DNA of 40,435 nt from a virus (IMGVR_UViG_3300019885_000001:1-40435), one strand, 5' to 3'. Counted from the first letter of the stretch, positions 5,211-13,892 are shown. The notes: a model not told the origin generated them from the sequence alone. Made by a program: numbers and translations.

Positions 5211-6372
5211 GTTTGGCAAAACCACTCTGGCCGTATTGGAGATGATTGCCAAAGCATTTGCCCAGAAAAATAGGCGGATAAGCTATATTGCCCCGACTTA
5301 TCAACAGGCTAGAGATATTGCCTGGGCAGAACTCTTGCGCCAAGCCCAGCCTTTAATCCACAAGGTCAATGAAAGCCGGCTGGAATTGAAAATCAAAACC
5401 CAGGATAGAGGCATATCGCTGATTACTTTGCGAGGCTGGGAGTCTGTGGAAACCGCCAGAGGCACATTTAACGATTTTTTAGTCTTAGACGAAGTTTCAG
5501 GCTATAAAAATTTCTGGCTGAATTGGCAGGAAGTACTTAGGCCAACGCTGACTGACCGCAAGGGTGAGGTTATGTTTATTTCCACGCCCAAAGGCTTTAA
5601 TCATTTTTTCGATTTGTATAATTTGGAAAATACGGATAAGGATTTTAAAAGTTTTCATTTTACCAGCTATGACAATCCCTTCTTGCCCGAAGAAGAACTG
5701 GATAAAGCCAGAGCCGAACTTACCGAGGACAGGTTTGCCCAGGAGTATCTGGCGGATTTCAGAAAAACTGAAGGCTTGGTATATAAAGATTTTTCAAGGG
5801 ACAGGCATTTATACAGCCAGCATGAGATTGAATCGGCGGAGTATATCGCGGGGATTGATTTTGGATTTACCAACCCTGCCGCGGTCTTATCAATCAGGCG
5901 GGATAAGGATGACAATTACTGGGTTGAAAAAGAATGGTATAAGACAGGGAGAACCGATGCCCAAGTGGCGGAATATGTCGCGTCCTGTGGATTCAATCGT
6001 GTCTATCCCGATCCTGAGTCGCCGGGGGCGATTGAAGCGCTTAATCAAAAAGGCGTATCAGTCAGCGAAGTTGTTAAGGGCAAGGATTCGGTAGCCAACG
6101 GCATTAGCAAAGTCAGAGAGCTGTTTAAGCAGAATCGCCTGCATATCCACAAGGATTGCGTAGCTTTGATTAGTGAATTGGAAACTTACAGCTACCCTGA
6201 CAAGAAGCCTGACCACAATGAACAGGAAAATCCAATTAAAGAAAACGACCATGCCCTCGATAGTTTAAGGTATGCCATTATGGGCAACCAGCCGCAGGGG
6301 ATTATCAGCCGGGAAGAAATACTTGAACGGAGTTTGGTCCGCCAAAGAGCATTAATCAACCAATCCAGATGA
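5137..6372 (+). CDS. terL: Terminase large subunit (ATPase and nuclease)
   Basis: This DNA-packaging motor of 411 residues has all the expected motifs: Walker A GRRFGKTT at residues 23-30, Walker B LVLDE near 115-119, the coupling motif FISTPKG near 148-153, and an RNase H-like nuclease with acidic residues at D241 (GIDFGFTN), D292 (YPDPESPG) and D375 (DHALDSLRYA). It cuts concatemers and pumps DNA through the portal. It overlaps terS by 74 bases. The next small gene starts by ATGA overlap with its stop. Confidence 0.95.
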   Translation: MNLTPKQSIIAQDRHRYRVLNTGRRFGKTTLAVLEMIAKAFAQKNRRISYIAPTYQQARDIAWAELLRQAQPLIHKVNESRLELKIKTQDRGISLITLRGWESVETARGTFNDFLVLDEVSGYKNFWLNWQEVLRPTLTDRKGEVMFISTPKGFNHFFDLYNLENTDKDFKSFHFTSYDNPFLPEEELDKARAELTEDRFAQEYLADFRKTEGLVYKDFSRDRHLYSQHEIESAEYIAGIDFGFTNPAAVLSIRRDKDDNYWVEKEWYKTGRTDAQVAEYVASCGFNRVYPDPESPGAIEALNQKGVSVSEVVKGKDSVANGISKVRELFKQNRLHIHKDCVALISELETYSYPDKKPDHNEQENPIKENDHALDSLRYAIMGNQPQGIISREEILERSLVRQRALINQSR

Positions 6373-6524
6373 CTTGGATTAACGGCCGAAAATTAAACGA
6401 GGATTGGGATGATATTAAATTCTGGTATTTTGATTCAATCCCGCCCAATGCTGATATGACGCAAGAGGAACTTTTGGAATTGGAGCTTATACGGCGCAAA
6501 CTTGCCAGAAACAATGCCAGATAA
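6369..6524 (+). CDS. Hypothetical protein between terminase and portal, 51 aa
   Basis: MTWINGRKLNEDWDDIKFWY is followed by an acidic linker and a charged helix ending RRKLARNNAR. Its ATG overlaps the terminase stop (ATGA). It could be a minor packaging accessory, but only location supports that. Confidence 0.6.
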   Translation: MTWINGRKLNEDWDDIKFWYFDSIPPNADMTQEELLELELIRRKLARNNAR

Positions 6525-6549
6525 TTAAATAAGTAGTAAACTTAAAGAG

Positions 6550-8424
6550 ATGAATCTCAAAATATTCGGCGAAGTCAATGAAATAATCGGGGCATACAAT
6601 ACTTCGGCTTTGGAAATAATCAACGGCCTGAATTTTTCCATGTCTGAAATGATACGGACGATTGAGTTTTATTCCTCCAGCAAATATTTATTGGGGCAAG
6701 TCGATGAACTGGGCAAAGAGAAGCCTTTCTATAATATCGGCAATGCCATCTGCGACGTGGAAGACGCTGCTGTGGATTTGGATACCAAGGATTTGCAGGT
6801 TACGGCGGATGAACCGAAAGACTTTGATAAGTCGTTTCTCTTAGGCAAAGAATTGCAGAATTGGATGAAAGAAATGAATTTCGGCCAGACCTTAAACGAA
6901 CTGAAACAAACCCGAACCAGATACGGCGGAGTTATCGCCAAGAAATGCCTGGAAGAGTATGACGGCAAAAAAGAATTGGAGATACAAGTTCCTGAATGGA
7001 AAAATATCGTCTGCGATCCTTTGGATATTGAAAAAGGCGTGATTATTGAAAAGCATTACATGAGTCCGTCAGAATTGAGCCGAAAAATGGATGTCTGGCA
7101 GGATGTCGAAGAGGCTATCAAGCTGGCCAGCAAAACCCGCAAAGCTCAGAAATACGGCGTGGATTTGAAAGCTACCAGCAAGCGCGTGCCGGTATTTGAA
7201 GTTAGAGGCGAGTTTCCGATTGAATATTACAAAGAAGCAAAACAGGAAAAAGCAGATGATAATGACAAAAATAAATACTCTTATCAGTTCTATATCATTG
7301 CCGGCGAGGAAAATACCAAGCAGGTTTTATTGTATTGTGAGGATGATACCGAACGGGTGTATAAATATCTGCCGCGCAAGAAAAAATCAGGGCGCAGTTT
7401 GGGAATCGGCGTTTGGGAAGAAGCGGAGCAAGCCCAAGTTTGGACTAATGACGCGGTGCAGAAACAGCAGCGGGCCATGGAGTACACGGCTAAAGTTATC
7501 GGCCAGTCAGCTTCAAGAAAACTGAAAGGGCGCAATATACTGACAGACATGGATAACGGCATAATTCTGGAGCATGACGACGGCAAGCCGATTACGACTT
7601 TGCAGTTAAGCCCCACAGGCGGTATGCAGCAGTTTGAGAATTATGTCACGCTTTGGTACACGCAACTGGAAAAAGCCTCTTCAGCTTATGCCGCGCAACG
7701 GGGCGAAACACCGCCTTCAGGCACTCCATATCGGCTGCAGGCGGCTATTCTCCAGCAAAGTTTCAGCGTTTTCGACGATTTAAAAGAAGAGTTGGGTATT
7801 TTTGTTTCCGAGATATTTTATGATTGGATACTGCCCTATTTAAGCAAGCGGCTGAACAGGAAACATATTCTGGCCTATGAATTTTCTGCTGATGAATTGA
7901 AAGCCATTGATAAGTCTTATTCTCTGCATGTAGCCAATCAGCAGGCCATACAAAAGATACTCAATGACCAGATAGTGACTTTGGAAGAGTATGAGGCATA
8001 TCAGAAGTTTGCTTTGGAGAATGTCCAGCAAAGCAAAACCCATCGCTTCATGGACATACCCAAGGATTATTACAAGGATTTGGAATTAAAATTGACGTTT
8101 AGCGTAACTGGCGAACAGCGCAATAAAGCCGCGACTTTGGAATCGCTGTCCAATATTCTTCTGATGGTGGCCAAAAATCCGACTATGCTTCAGGACCCTG
8201 TCTTATCCCAGGTCTTTGTCAGAATTGTGGAACTGTCAGGAGCCGGACTTTCTCCCATAACGTTAATGGCGGCAATTCAGGAACAGGCCAAGCAAATGCA
8301 AGCCCAGCAGGATGCGCAACAGCAGGGACAACAGACACCGCAAGCGCAGCCGCAACAACAAGTTCCAACAGCTCAAACAGTTCCTAACAAGCAACCTCAA
8401 TTGTCATTAGCGGCCAGAGCATGA
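6550..8424 (+). CDS. Portal protein
   Basis: At 624 residues and directly after the terminase, this fits the dodecameric head portal through which DNA enters and leaves. The central part has the mixed wing and stem pattern of portals (conserved SGTPYRLQAAILQQS region near 395-410, then long helices) and the C-terminus is a Gln-rich low-complexity tail from about residue 575 that may be disordered. Recognition rests on length, order and pattern more than on a single motif. Confidence 0.8.
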   Translation: MNLKIFGEVNEIIGAYNTSALEIINGLNFSMSEMIRTIEFYSSSKYLLGQVDELGKEKPFYNIGNAICDVEDAAVDLDTKDLQVTADEPKDFDKSFLLGKELQNWMKEMNFGQTLNELKQTRTRYGGVIAKKCLEEYDGKKELEIQVPEWKNIVCDPLDIEKGVIIEKHYMSPSELSRKMDVWQDVEEAIKLASKTRKAQKYGVDLKATSKRVPVFEVRGEFPIEYYKEAKQEKADDNDKNKYSYQFYIIAGEENTKQVLLYCEDDTERVYKYLPRKKKSGRSLGIGVWEEAEQAQVWTNDAVQKQQRAMEYTAKVIGQSASRKLKGRNILTDMDNGIILEHDDGKPITTLQLSPTGGMQQFENYVTLWYTQLEKASSAYAAQRGETPPSGTPYRLQAAILQQSFSVFDDLKEELGIFVSEIFYDWILPYLSKRLNRKHILAYEFSADELKAIDKSYSLHVANQQAIQKILNDQIVTLEEYEAYQKFALENVQQSKTHRFMDIPKDYYKDLELKLTFSVTGEQRNKAATLESLSNILLMVAKNPTMLQDPVLSQVFVRIVELSGAGLSPITLMAAIQEQAKQMQAQQDAQQQGQQTPQAQPQQQVPTAQTVPNKQPQLSLAARA

Positions 8425-8636
8425 TTGCTGAGTTTTATCAGAATGAAAAATTAAGGGAAGCGGTCAAGTCGTACATGTTTGCAGTTTTTAATCAAGAAAT
8501 AATTGACCGCGTCTATCAGCGCAAAAGCGTTGAACACGCGGCTGACGCCATTGAGCTGGTCGATCGGGCGTTTAATCAGATGGAGTTGGATTATGCTCCT
8601 AAAAAGGAAGCTAAACCAACTAATGAAGCGAGATAA
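8421..8636 (+). CDS. Hypothetical helical protein, 71 aa
   Basis: A small charged helical protein (MIAEFYQNEKLREAVKSYMF...). Its ATG overlaps the portal stop (ATGA). Located among head genes; perhaps a minor head or assembly factor. No family recognised. Confidence 0.65.
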   Translation: MIAEFYQNEKLREAVKSYMFAVFNQEIIDRVYQRKSVEHAADAIELVDRAFNQMELDYAPKKEAKPTNEAR

Positions 8637-8802
8637 ATTTATGCGAGGAACAAGTGTCGCGGGAATGGGCATGAAAAAAGTCGGCGGTAAAACTAAGGGA
8701 ACAAGCAAGCCGAATATGATGAAAGGCGGCAAAAAGCCAAAAGGCAGTACTAAGCCTAATGTCGGTTTGTATCACAAAAGCCGGGGCGCGAAAGGAATGT
8801 AA
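8623..8802 (+). CDS. Small Gly/Lys-rich basic protein, 59 aa
   Basis: The sequence is dominated by Gly, Lys, Met and Ser (GMKKVGGKTKGTSKPNMMKG), probably disordered and able to bind DNA or an acidic partner. Start is uncertain: ATG 8623 follows AAGGAAG at long spacing; ATG 8641, 4 bases after the previous stop, gives 53 residues. Its TAA overlaps the next ATG (TAATG). Confidence 0.6.
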   Translation: MKRDKFMRGTSVAGMGMKKVGGKTKGTSKPNMMKGGKKPKGSTKPNVGLYHKSRGAKGM

Positions 8803-8930
8803 TGCCGTTTAAAAGTGTAGCTCAACTTCACTGGATGTATGCCAATAAGCCTGACATGGCAAATCGCTGGATGAAAGAAACGCCGCACCCCGAGAAGCTG
8901 CCCAAAAGGAAAAAGAAGAAAAGAAAATAA
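8802..8930 (+). CDS. Small conserved-type phage head-cluster protein, 42 aa
   Basis: MPFKSVAQLHWMYANKPDMA is followed by NRWMKETPHPEKLPKRKKKK. Phages often encode tiny proteins of the form MP-KS-AQ-x-(F/W)-A-KP-x-A-x-W-x-ET-x-LP-K near their head genes, and this one fits. The role of that group is unknown. The stop codon forms part of a hairpin (8927-8977). Confidence 0.65.
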   Translation: MPFKSVAQLHWMYANKPDMANRWMKETPHPEKLPKRKKKKRK

Positions 8931-8977
8931 GCTCTAGCTGGGAGCGGAGTTTTAATCCGTTTCCAGGTGTAGCTTAT
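8927..8977. other. Two-tier hairpin upstream of the scaffold gene
   Basis: ATAAGCT (8927-8933) pairs perfectly with AGCTTAT (8971-8977). A symmetric 4/4 internal loop follows, then CTGGGAGCGGA (8938-8948) pairs with TCCGTTTCCAG (8956-8966) with two wobbles around a 7-base loop GTTTTAA. No T-run follows, so it is not a normal terminator. It may be an mRNA processing or stability element between portal-side and scaffold/capsid messages. Confidence 0.6.
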
Positions 8978-9018
8978 ACACTCATATTGGCCATGCCTGG
9001 CCTATCAATGGCAAACAT

Positions 9019-9549
9019 ATGGCAGAAGATGCCGAAGATGTAGAGCTGGATACTCCTATCGAGCCGGCAGAGGAAGCCGAAAAAACCGATAATGTCGAAG
9101 AACCCGTGGCTGACACGGAAACTGAGGATATAGAAAAGATTAAAGAATCAAATAAGCGATTATTTGAACGGGCTAAAAAAGCCGAAGCCGAGGCCAAGCT
9201 GTTAAAGGCCGAACGCCTAAAAGCGGAAGAGCAGGCTAAGGTTCAACCAATAAATAATTCCGACTATCTTTTGCGTGAAGAAGGCATACTCATCGCGCAA
9301 GGCATGGAAGCTGATGATCTTGATGAATTAAAAGCCGTTGCTAAGGCCAAAGATTTGTCTTTGCTTAAAGCCAAGGACACTCCGTTGTTTCAGGGTTATC
9401 TTGAACGGGCGGAAGCTGACCGCAAAAAAGAAAAGGCAAAACTTTCCGCTAGCAGAGGCTCATCAGTTAAACAGGAAAAATCAATTACTCAGCTGACACG
9501 CGAGGAGCATGAAGCTTTGGCAAAAGAAATGGCGGAAAAAATAAGGTAA
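9019..9549 (+). CDS. Putative scaffolding protein
   Basis: A 176-residue, very acidic then charged-helical protein (Glu/Ala/Lys heptads between about 30 and 85) directly before the major capsid gene, the usual place and composition of a phage scaffold. It would guide capsid assembly inside the prohead and then leave. The C-terminus (REEHEALAKEMAEKIR) is a charged helix like those that bind coat protein in known scaffolds. No protease domain is seen. Confidence 0.7.
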   Translation: MAEDAEDVELDTPIEPAEEAEKTDNVEEPVADTETEDIEKIKESNKRLFERAKKAEAEAKLLKAERLKAEEQAKVQPINNSDYLLREEGILIAQGMEADDLDELKAVAKAKDLSLLKAKDTPLFQGYLERAEADRKKEKAKLSASRGSSVKQEKSITQLTREEHEALAKEMAEKIR

Positions 9550-9553
9550 AAAA

Positions 9554-10462
9554 ATGGCATTTCCCACAACTACCGAGACTTTAACAACTCTCGCTAGTTA
9601 CATCCCTACATTGTGGGGAGATAAAGTTAATGAGTTCTTTAAATTAAAACTCTTACTTGCCGATTTCTTCGTAGATCGATCAAGTGAATTGGCTGAAGGC
9701 GGTAATGTTCTCTATACCCCGACAACCACTGAGATGGCGGCAAACGCCAAACTCAACGCAACAGCGGTAACTTTAAATGCCCCCACGGACAGTAAAATTA
9801 CGCTGGCGGTTGACCAATGGTTTGAAGTTTCTTTTGCGATTGAGGATAGAGAAGCGGCGCAGGTTAAGCATTCCTACTATCTGCAGGAACGCTACGCCAA
9901 GAATGCCGGCTACACTATGGCTAAAAAATTGGAAGTTGCTCTTGCCACGCTGTTTGGCGGATTTTCCGGCACGGCGGGCAGTTCAACAGCTAATGTAAAA
10001 GACAGCGATATTCTCTCGGCAATCGCCCAGCTTGAAACCAATGGCCTGGATACGACGCAGGACGTGGCTTTCTTCTTCTCGCCGAATGTTTTTTGGAAAC
10101 AATTGCAATCGATTGATAAATTCTCTCTTGCAATTAATTCTCCAATCAACGATCCAACGGCGAAAAGACCGGCCGCATTGCTCTATGGCATTCCGGTATT
10201 TGTCTCCAACAATATTCAGAATGTATCCAACACAGTCGGGCGCTATAACGCTTTGGCTCATAAAGACGCTCTGCATTGGGCGCGGTCCCCTTTGGGAACC
10301 GGCGGATCAATGGGTTCGTCTTCCATGACAGGGCAGTATGGCGTCAGAGTGCAATCGCACTATATTCCCGAATATCTATCAACAGTCACGACCGCAGACT
10401 TGCTCTACGGCACGATTGAAAACAGAGATAACGCGGGAATCGCAATTCTCTCTGCGGCATAA
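9554..10462 (+). CDS. Major capsid protein
   Basis: A 302-residue protein right after the scaffold with pattern and length of an HK97-fold coat protein: an N-terminal arm (MAFPTTTETLTTLASYIPTL), a long spine helix around residues 105-130 (YLQERYAKNAGYTMAKKLEV), and a mixed alpha/beta domain. FFFSPNVFWKQL and YGIPVFVSNNI are typical coat-protein phrases. It starts 2 bases after the scaffold stop. A stem-loop after the gene may lower expression downstream. Confidence 0.85.
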   Translation: MAFPTTTETLTTLASYIPTLWGDKVNEFFKLKLLLADFFVDRSSELAEGGNVLYTPTTTEMAANAKLNATAVTLNAPTDSKITLAVDQWFEVSFAIEDREAAQVKHSYYLQERYAKNAGYTMAKKLEVALATLFGGFSGTAGSSTANVKDSDILSAIAQLETNGLDTTQDVAFFFSPNVFWKQLQSIDKFSLAINSPINDPTAKRPAALLYGIPVFVSNNIQNVSNTVGRYNALAHKDALHWARSPLGTGGSMGSSSMTGQYGVRVQSHYIPEYLSTVTTADLLYGTIENRDNAGIAILSAA

Positions 10463-10489
10463 ACAATCTGATATAATAACTGCAGTTAG

Positions 10490-10531
10490 CCTTGTAATTA
10501 AAAAGGACACCACTTACAAGGCGGTGTCCTT
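10490..10531 (+). terminator. Stem-loop after the capsid gene with competing pairing
   Basis: AAGGACACC (10503-10511) pairs perfectly with GGTGTCCTT (10523-10531). Its loop holds TTACAAGG (10514-10521), which pairs perfectly with CCTTGTAA just upstream (10490-10497). With only one base joining the second and fourth strands, both helices are unlikely to form fully together, so they may be alternative folds. The weak T content after the stem suggests a partial terminator or attenuator. Confidence 0.5.
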
Positions 10532-10546
10532 CTTGATAGGAATTGA

Positions 10547-11038
10547 ATGAAAAAAATAGCGTTAGGCGGCAAAAGGGGTCAAGATAAATATCTTTTAATA
10601 GATAATGAAAAATATGATTTAGTTAAAAAATATTCTTGGTATTTAAGCTCTTACGGATATGCTATTGCCCATCATTTAGGAAAAGGAAAAAATTATAAAA
10701 AAATTTATGCTCATTTATTAATAATAAACTGTCCTAAAGGGATGGAAATAGATCATATCAATCATAATAAATTAGATAATCGCCGCCGGAATTTAAGAAT
10801 TTGCACGCGTTCTCAAAACCAAATGAATAAAATAAAATTAAAAAATAATATTTCTGGATTTACAGGTGTAATTTGGGATAAACAAAATAAGAAGTTTCGT
10901 GCGCAAATTCAAGTTAATAAAAAACATTTTCATCTTGGTTTATTTGAAACAAAAGAACAAGCTGCCGAGATTTATAATCAAAAAGCAAAATATTTATTTG
11001 GTCAATTTTTTAATATTAAAAAATTAGGCAATTTATGA
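10547..11038 (+). CDS. HNH homing endonuclease with AP2-type DNA-binding domain
   Basis: This 163-residue protein has an HNH nuclease core (EIDHINHNKLDNRRRNLR near residues 66-83) followed by an AP2-like domain (SGFTGVIWDKQNKKFRAQIQ near 103-122, then HLGLFETKEQAAEIYNQKA). This is the standard plan of free-standing phage HNH-AP2 homing endonucleases, which cut phage DNA lacking the gene and spread by repair. It is visibly more A/T-rich than the capsid gene, supporting separate origin. AGGA lies before the ATG. Confidence 0.9.
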   Translation: MKKIALGGKRGQDKYLLIDNEKYDLVKKYSWYLSSYGYAIAHHLGKGKNYKKIYAHLLIINCPKGMEIDHINHNKLDNRRRNLRICTRSQNQMNKIKLKNNISGFTGVIWDKQNKKFRAQIQVNKKHFHLGLFETKEQAAEIYNQKAKYLFGQFFNIKKLGNL

Positions 11039-11337
11039 ATGGCGTGATACTTTCTCCGAATATAAAAAAGGAATCAGTCAGGATTGATTCTCAAGGCAAT
11101 GTTATTGACCCCAAGACAAAACAGATTATAAAGCCAAATGTTCCTGATTACATTCCGACCAAAGAAGAAATAGAAGGGCTGGCTAAAAAACAAACTGTTC
11201 CACAAGAAACCAAAACTAATCTATCCATAACTGAGCAGATAGCTGAAGCTGAAAAGCGTTTGGCTGATTTGAAATTACAAAAACAGCAAGAGATTGCCAG
11301 AATGAAAGAGGAATTAAAAAAGTTGGAGGCTTCTTGA
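11035..11337 (+). CDS. Hypothetical protein with C-terminal coiled coil, 100 aa
   Basis: The first half is mixed with a Pro-rich stretch; residues about 65-100 form a charged helix (ITEQIAEAEKRLADLKLQKQ). The ATG overlaps the stop of the HNH gene. It was probably next to the capsid gene before the HNH insertion, so it may be a head component, or the first gene of the sugar island. No family recognised. Confidence 0.6.
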   Translation: MNGVILSPNIKKESVRIDSQGNVIDPKTKQIIKPNVPDYIPTKEEIEGLAKKQTVPQETKTNLSITEQIAEAEKRLADLKLQKQQEIARMKEELKKLEAS

Positions 11338-12383
11338 AGGTTTATTTTACTCTGTCCATGCAGGAAGGCTGTTATTTCTATCGCTGTTTGACGCCTTTAA
11401 TAGCCGGCGGCTGGGATGGCGACAAGACCAGTTTAAGAAACTGGCATTTTAATGAAAATTCAATGGCTCAGGCTTGCATGGACGCGGACATTGTCGTCTT
11501 TCAGAGGCCGAATGACGAACGCTGCTTGCAGATTGCCGATACGCTTAGAAAACTGGGCAAGAAGATTGTCATGGATTCAGACGATACATATAAGGATATT
11601 GACGGGCATAAATTTGAGTATCTTTTGGATAAAGTTAATAAATATTTGGATGAATTTGGACGCAAAGCTGATTTGATTACTTGTCCCACGGAATTTTTGG
11701 CTAAAGAATACAGGGAGTTGAATGACAATGTCGCTGTTTTGCCGAACTGCATTGATCCTAATGCCTGGCCCGAGCCTTTAAGAAACGAGGGCGATAAGGT
11801 TCGCATTGGCGTAGTCGGCTCAACCGCTTACGAATCAGATTGGCAGGGATTTAAGCAGGTTTTGGAGTCGCTGAACAGAAAAAATGATGTGCAATTGGTT
11901 TTGTTTGGCTTGCCTGCCAAAGATGAGGATACGGCAAGGGTTGTTCAAAAAGTTCATGCCAAAGATTACGCTTTCTGGGAAAGTTTGAATATTGAATGGC
12001 AACCGCTGGTGCCTATGGCAGATTATTTTGATACTCTGAATGAATTGCGGCTGGATTTAATGCTTATTCCCAGAGCCGACAGATATTTTAATCGGTGTAA
12101 AAGCAATCTTAAATTCTTGGAAGCTTCCATGCTGGAGATACCGGTTATAGCCCAGGGGTTTACAACTAATGACAGTCCTTATCAGCAAAATCCTAAAGAC
12201 AGCCAATTTATGCGGGTCATCATCGATAATTCCAAATGGATGGATGAAATAAAAATGTTTTTAAGATACAAAAGCTTAAGGCGGGATTGGGGACAGAAAG
12301 CCAAGCAATATGTTTTAGAAAATTACAATATCGCTGTTAAAATTCATTTATGGGAACAGGAATATGCCAAACTTTTTGGATAA
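11334..12383 (+). CDS. Glycosyltransferase, GT4-like (GT-B fold)
   Basis: The 349-residue protein has the two-domain GT-B pattern: an N-terminal Rossmann-like half with IVMDSDDTY near 80-90, a linker, then RIGVVGSTAYESDW starting a second Rossmann-like half, and a C-terminal donor-binding region (RCKSNLKFLEASMLEIPVIA) matching the E-x7-E-type segment of GT4 enzymes. It would transfer a sugar from a nucleotide donor. The start codon is TTG, overlapping the previous stop; this is the first gene of the carbohydrate island. Confidence 0.8.
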   Translation: MKVYFTLSMQEGCYFYRCLTPLIAGGWDGDKTSLRNWHFNENSMAQACMDADIVVFQRPNDERCLQIADTLRKLGKKIVMDSDDTYKDIDGHKFEYLLDKVNKYLDEFGRKADLITCPTEFLAKEYRELNDNVAVLPNCIDPNAWPEPLRNEGDKVRIGVVGSTAYESDWQGFKQVLESLNRKNDVQLVLFGLPAKDEDTARVVQKVHAKDYAFWESLNIEWQPLVPMADYFDTLNELRLDLMLIPRADRYFNRCKSNLKFLEASMLEIPVIAQGFTTNDSPYQQNPKDSQFMRVIIDNSKWMDEIKMFLRYKSLRRDWGQKAKQYVLENYNIAVKIHLWEQEYAKLFG

Positions 12384-12942
12384 ACATTTTGGGCGTTTGG
12401 GAAACAGGTTTTTTCAAAGTGCATACATTTACGCCCAATGGCGGGAGGGCAAGATACCGGATATTTATTTGCAGAATTATGAGTACTTCGATAAGTACAA
12501 GGTGGAGTTGCAGGCTATGTTCAGCGAAGGGATTGGTTATGATAGCCGAGTCAGCATTCATGTCAGGCGCGGAAAAAATCCCAGCAATCCTGATGAACCC
12601 GCGTATTTTGAAAATCCTTTTTATGTGAACTTATGGGAAACCGATTATTATCAAAAAGCTATGGCCATGTTTCCTGACGAGCAGTTTTTGATATTCAGCG
12701 ACGATATCCAGTGGTGCATGGAACAGAAATTTTTTAAAAATCAAACTTTCTCTTTCGGAACGGAAATGGAAGACTTTAAACTTATGGCAAGTTGCAAATC
12801 CAACATTATTTGCAACAGCACTTATGGCTGGTGGGCGGCGTATCTTAATCCCAATCCTGATAAGATTGTGGTCGCGCCTAAAGAGTGGTTTACCGATAAA
12901 ATTGAACGGGTGAAATGCCCGCCTGAATGGAAAAGAATATGA
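12364..12942 (+). CDS. Glycosyltransferase family 11-like (fucosyltransferase type), short
   Basis: GRLGNRFFQSAYIYA near residues 10-24 matches the G-LGNQ-FQYA opening of GT11 alpha-1,2-fucosyltransferases; SIHVRRGK is the HxRRG motif for GDP-fucose binding, with Lys where Asp is usual; SNIICNSTYGWWAAYLN matches the third GT11 motif. At 192 residues it is about 100 shorter than typical members. GT11 enzymes use GDP-fucose, but the donor here could be another GDP-sugar such as the product of the next gene. It overlaps its neighbour by 20 bases. Confidence 0.8.
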   Translation: MPNFLDKHFGRLGNRFFQSAYIYAQWREGKIPDIYLQNYEYFDKYKVELQAMFSEGIGYDSRVSIHVRRGKNPSNPDEPAYFENPFYVNLWETDYYQKAMAMFPDEQFLIFSDDIQWCMEQKFFKNQTFSFGTEMEDFKLMASCKSNIICNSTYGWWAAYLNPNPDKIVVAPKEWFTDKIERVKCPPEWKRI

Positions 12943-13892
12943 ATTGTTTAATTACTGGAAGCTCAGGATTTATAGGGTCGAATCTTATTAAGCGCTTGAA
13001 ACAAGACGGCCATTATGTCGTGGGCGTGGACATAAAAAAGCCGAGATTTGCCAGACCTGATGAGTTTTTATTGGGCGATTTGCGCAACCCTGCTGTTTGG
13101 GAAAAATTGTTTTCTCATCCCCAAATATCCTTTGATAGATTATATGCCCTTGCGGCTTGGATGGGTGGAGCTGGGGTAATTTTTACTGGCGATAACGATT
13201 CAGAAATTTTGCATGACAACGCGCTTATCAATATCAATACTGCCCATTACGCAACCATTAATAAAGTTAAACAGGTGTTCTATTCCTCTTCAGCTTGCGT
13301 TTATCCGCCGATTGATGAACTTACCGCCCAGTTGACCAACTATGATTACAAAGAGACTGACGCTTACCCGGCTATGCCTGACAATGAATATGGTTGGGAA
13401 AAACTGTTCTCGGAACATTTATACTTGTCGTACAATAAGAACAAAGGGCTGAATGTGCGACTAGCTCGGTTTCATAATACTTTCGGGCCGTATTGTGCGT
13501 GGAAAGGAGGCAGAGAGAAAGCTCCAGCCGCCATTTGCCGTAAAGTCATTGAGGCTGACAATGAGATAGAAATGTGGGGAGACGGCGAACAGACTCGTTC
13601 CTTTTTATACATTGATGAATGTCTGGACGGAGTGGAAAAACTGATGCAATCGGATTTTGTCGGGACGGTTAATATCGGCTCATCGGAGTTGATTTCCATT
13701 AACCAATTAGCAGAGTGGGCTATGGAATTTAAAGGCAGAAAACTAAAGATAAACCATATTGACGGCCCGGTCGGCATCAGGGGACGCAATTCGGATAACA
13801 CTTTGATTGAACAGAAACTTGGTTGGAAACCAAGCAGACCGACTAAAGAGGGATTGTTAAAACTGTATAAATGGATTGAAAGCCAAATATGA
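12939..13892 (+). CDS. GDP-mannose 3,5-epimerase homologue
   Basis: This extended short-chain dehydrogenase has GSSGFIG (NAD-binding), the YGWEK catalytic pair (Tyr151, Lys155), SSACVYPP with the Cys used by GDP-mannose 3,5-epimerase (Cys120), and GGREKAPAAICRK with its acid/base Lys (Lys194). The stretches EMWGDGEQTRSFLYIDEC and GIRGRNSDNTLIEQKLGW are nearly diagnostic of that enzyme, best known from plants, which makes GDP-L-galactose and GDP-L-gulose. The start at 12939 gives an ATGA junction; an ATG four codons upstream is possible. Confidence 0.85.
   Translation: MNCLITGSSGFIGSNLIKRLKQDGHYVVGVDIKKPRFARPDEFLLGDLRNPAVWEKLFSHPQISFDRLYALAAWMGGAGVIFTGDNDSEILHDNALININTAHYATINKVKQVFYSSSACVYPPIDELTAQLTNYDYKETDAYPAMPDNEYGWEKLFSEHLYLSYNKNKGLNVRLARFHNTFGPYCAWKGGREKAPAAICRKVIEADNEIEMWGDGEQTRSFLYIDECLDGVEKLMQSDFVGTVNIGSSELISINQLAEWAMEFKGRKLKINHIDGPVGIRGRNSDNTLIEQKLGWKPSRPTKEGLLKLYKWIESQI

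Noticed and set aside
5143-5343. Minus-strand frames opposite the terminase and portal genes
   Set aside because: They lie opposite strongly supported genes and lack ribosome sites and recognisable motifs.
8927-8977. tRNA-like cloverleaf with 7-bp acceptor-like stem
   Set aside because: Only 51 bases, no D or T arms and no TTCGA-type loop; it is a two-tier hairpin.
10490-10531. True H-type pseudoknot after the capsid gene
   Set aside because: Only one base would have to span an 8-bp helix, which is too short; alternative folds are more plausible.
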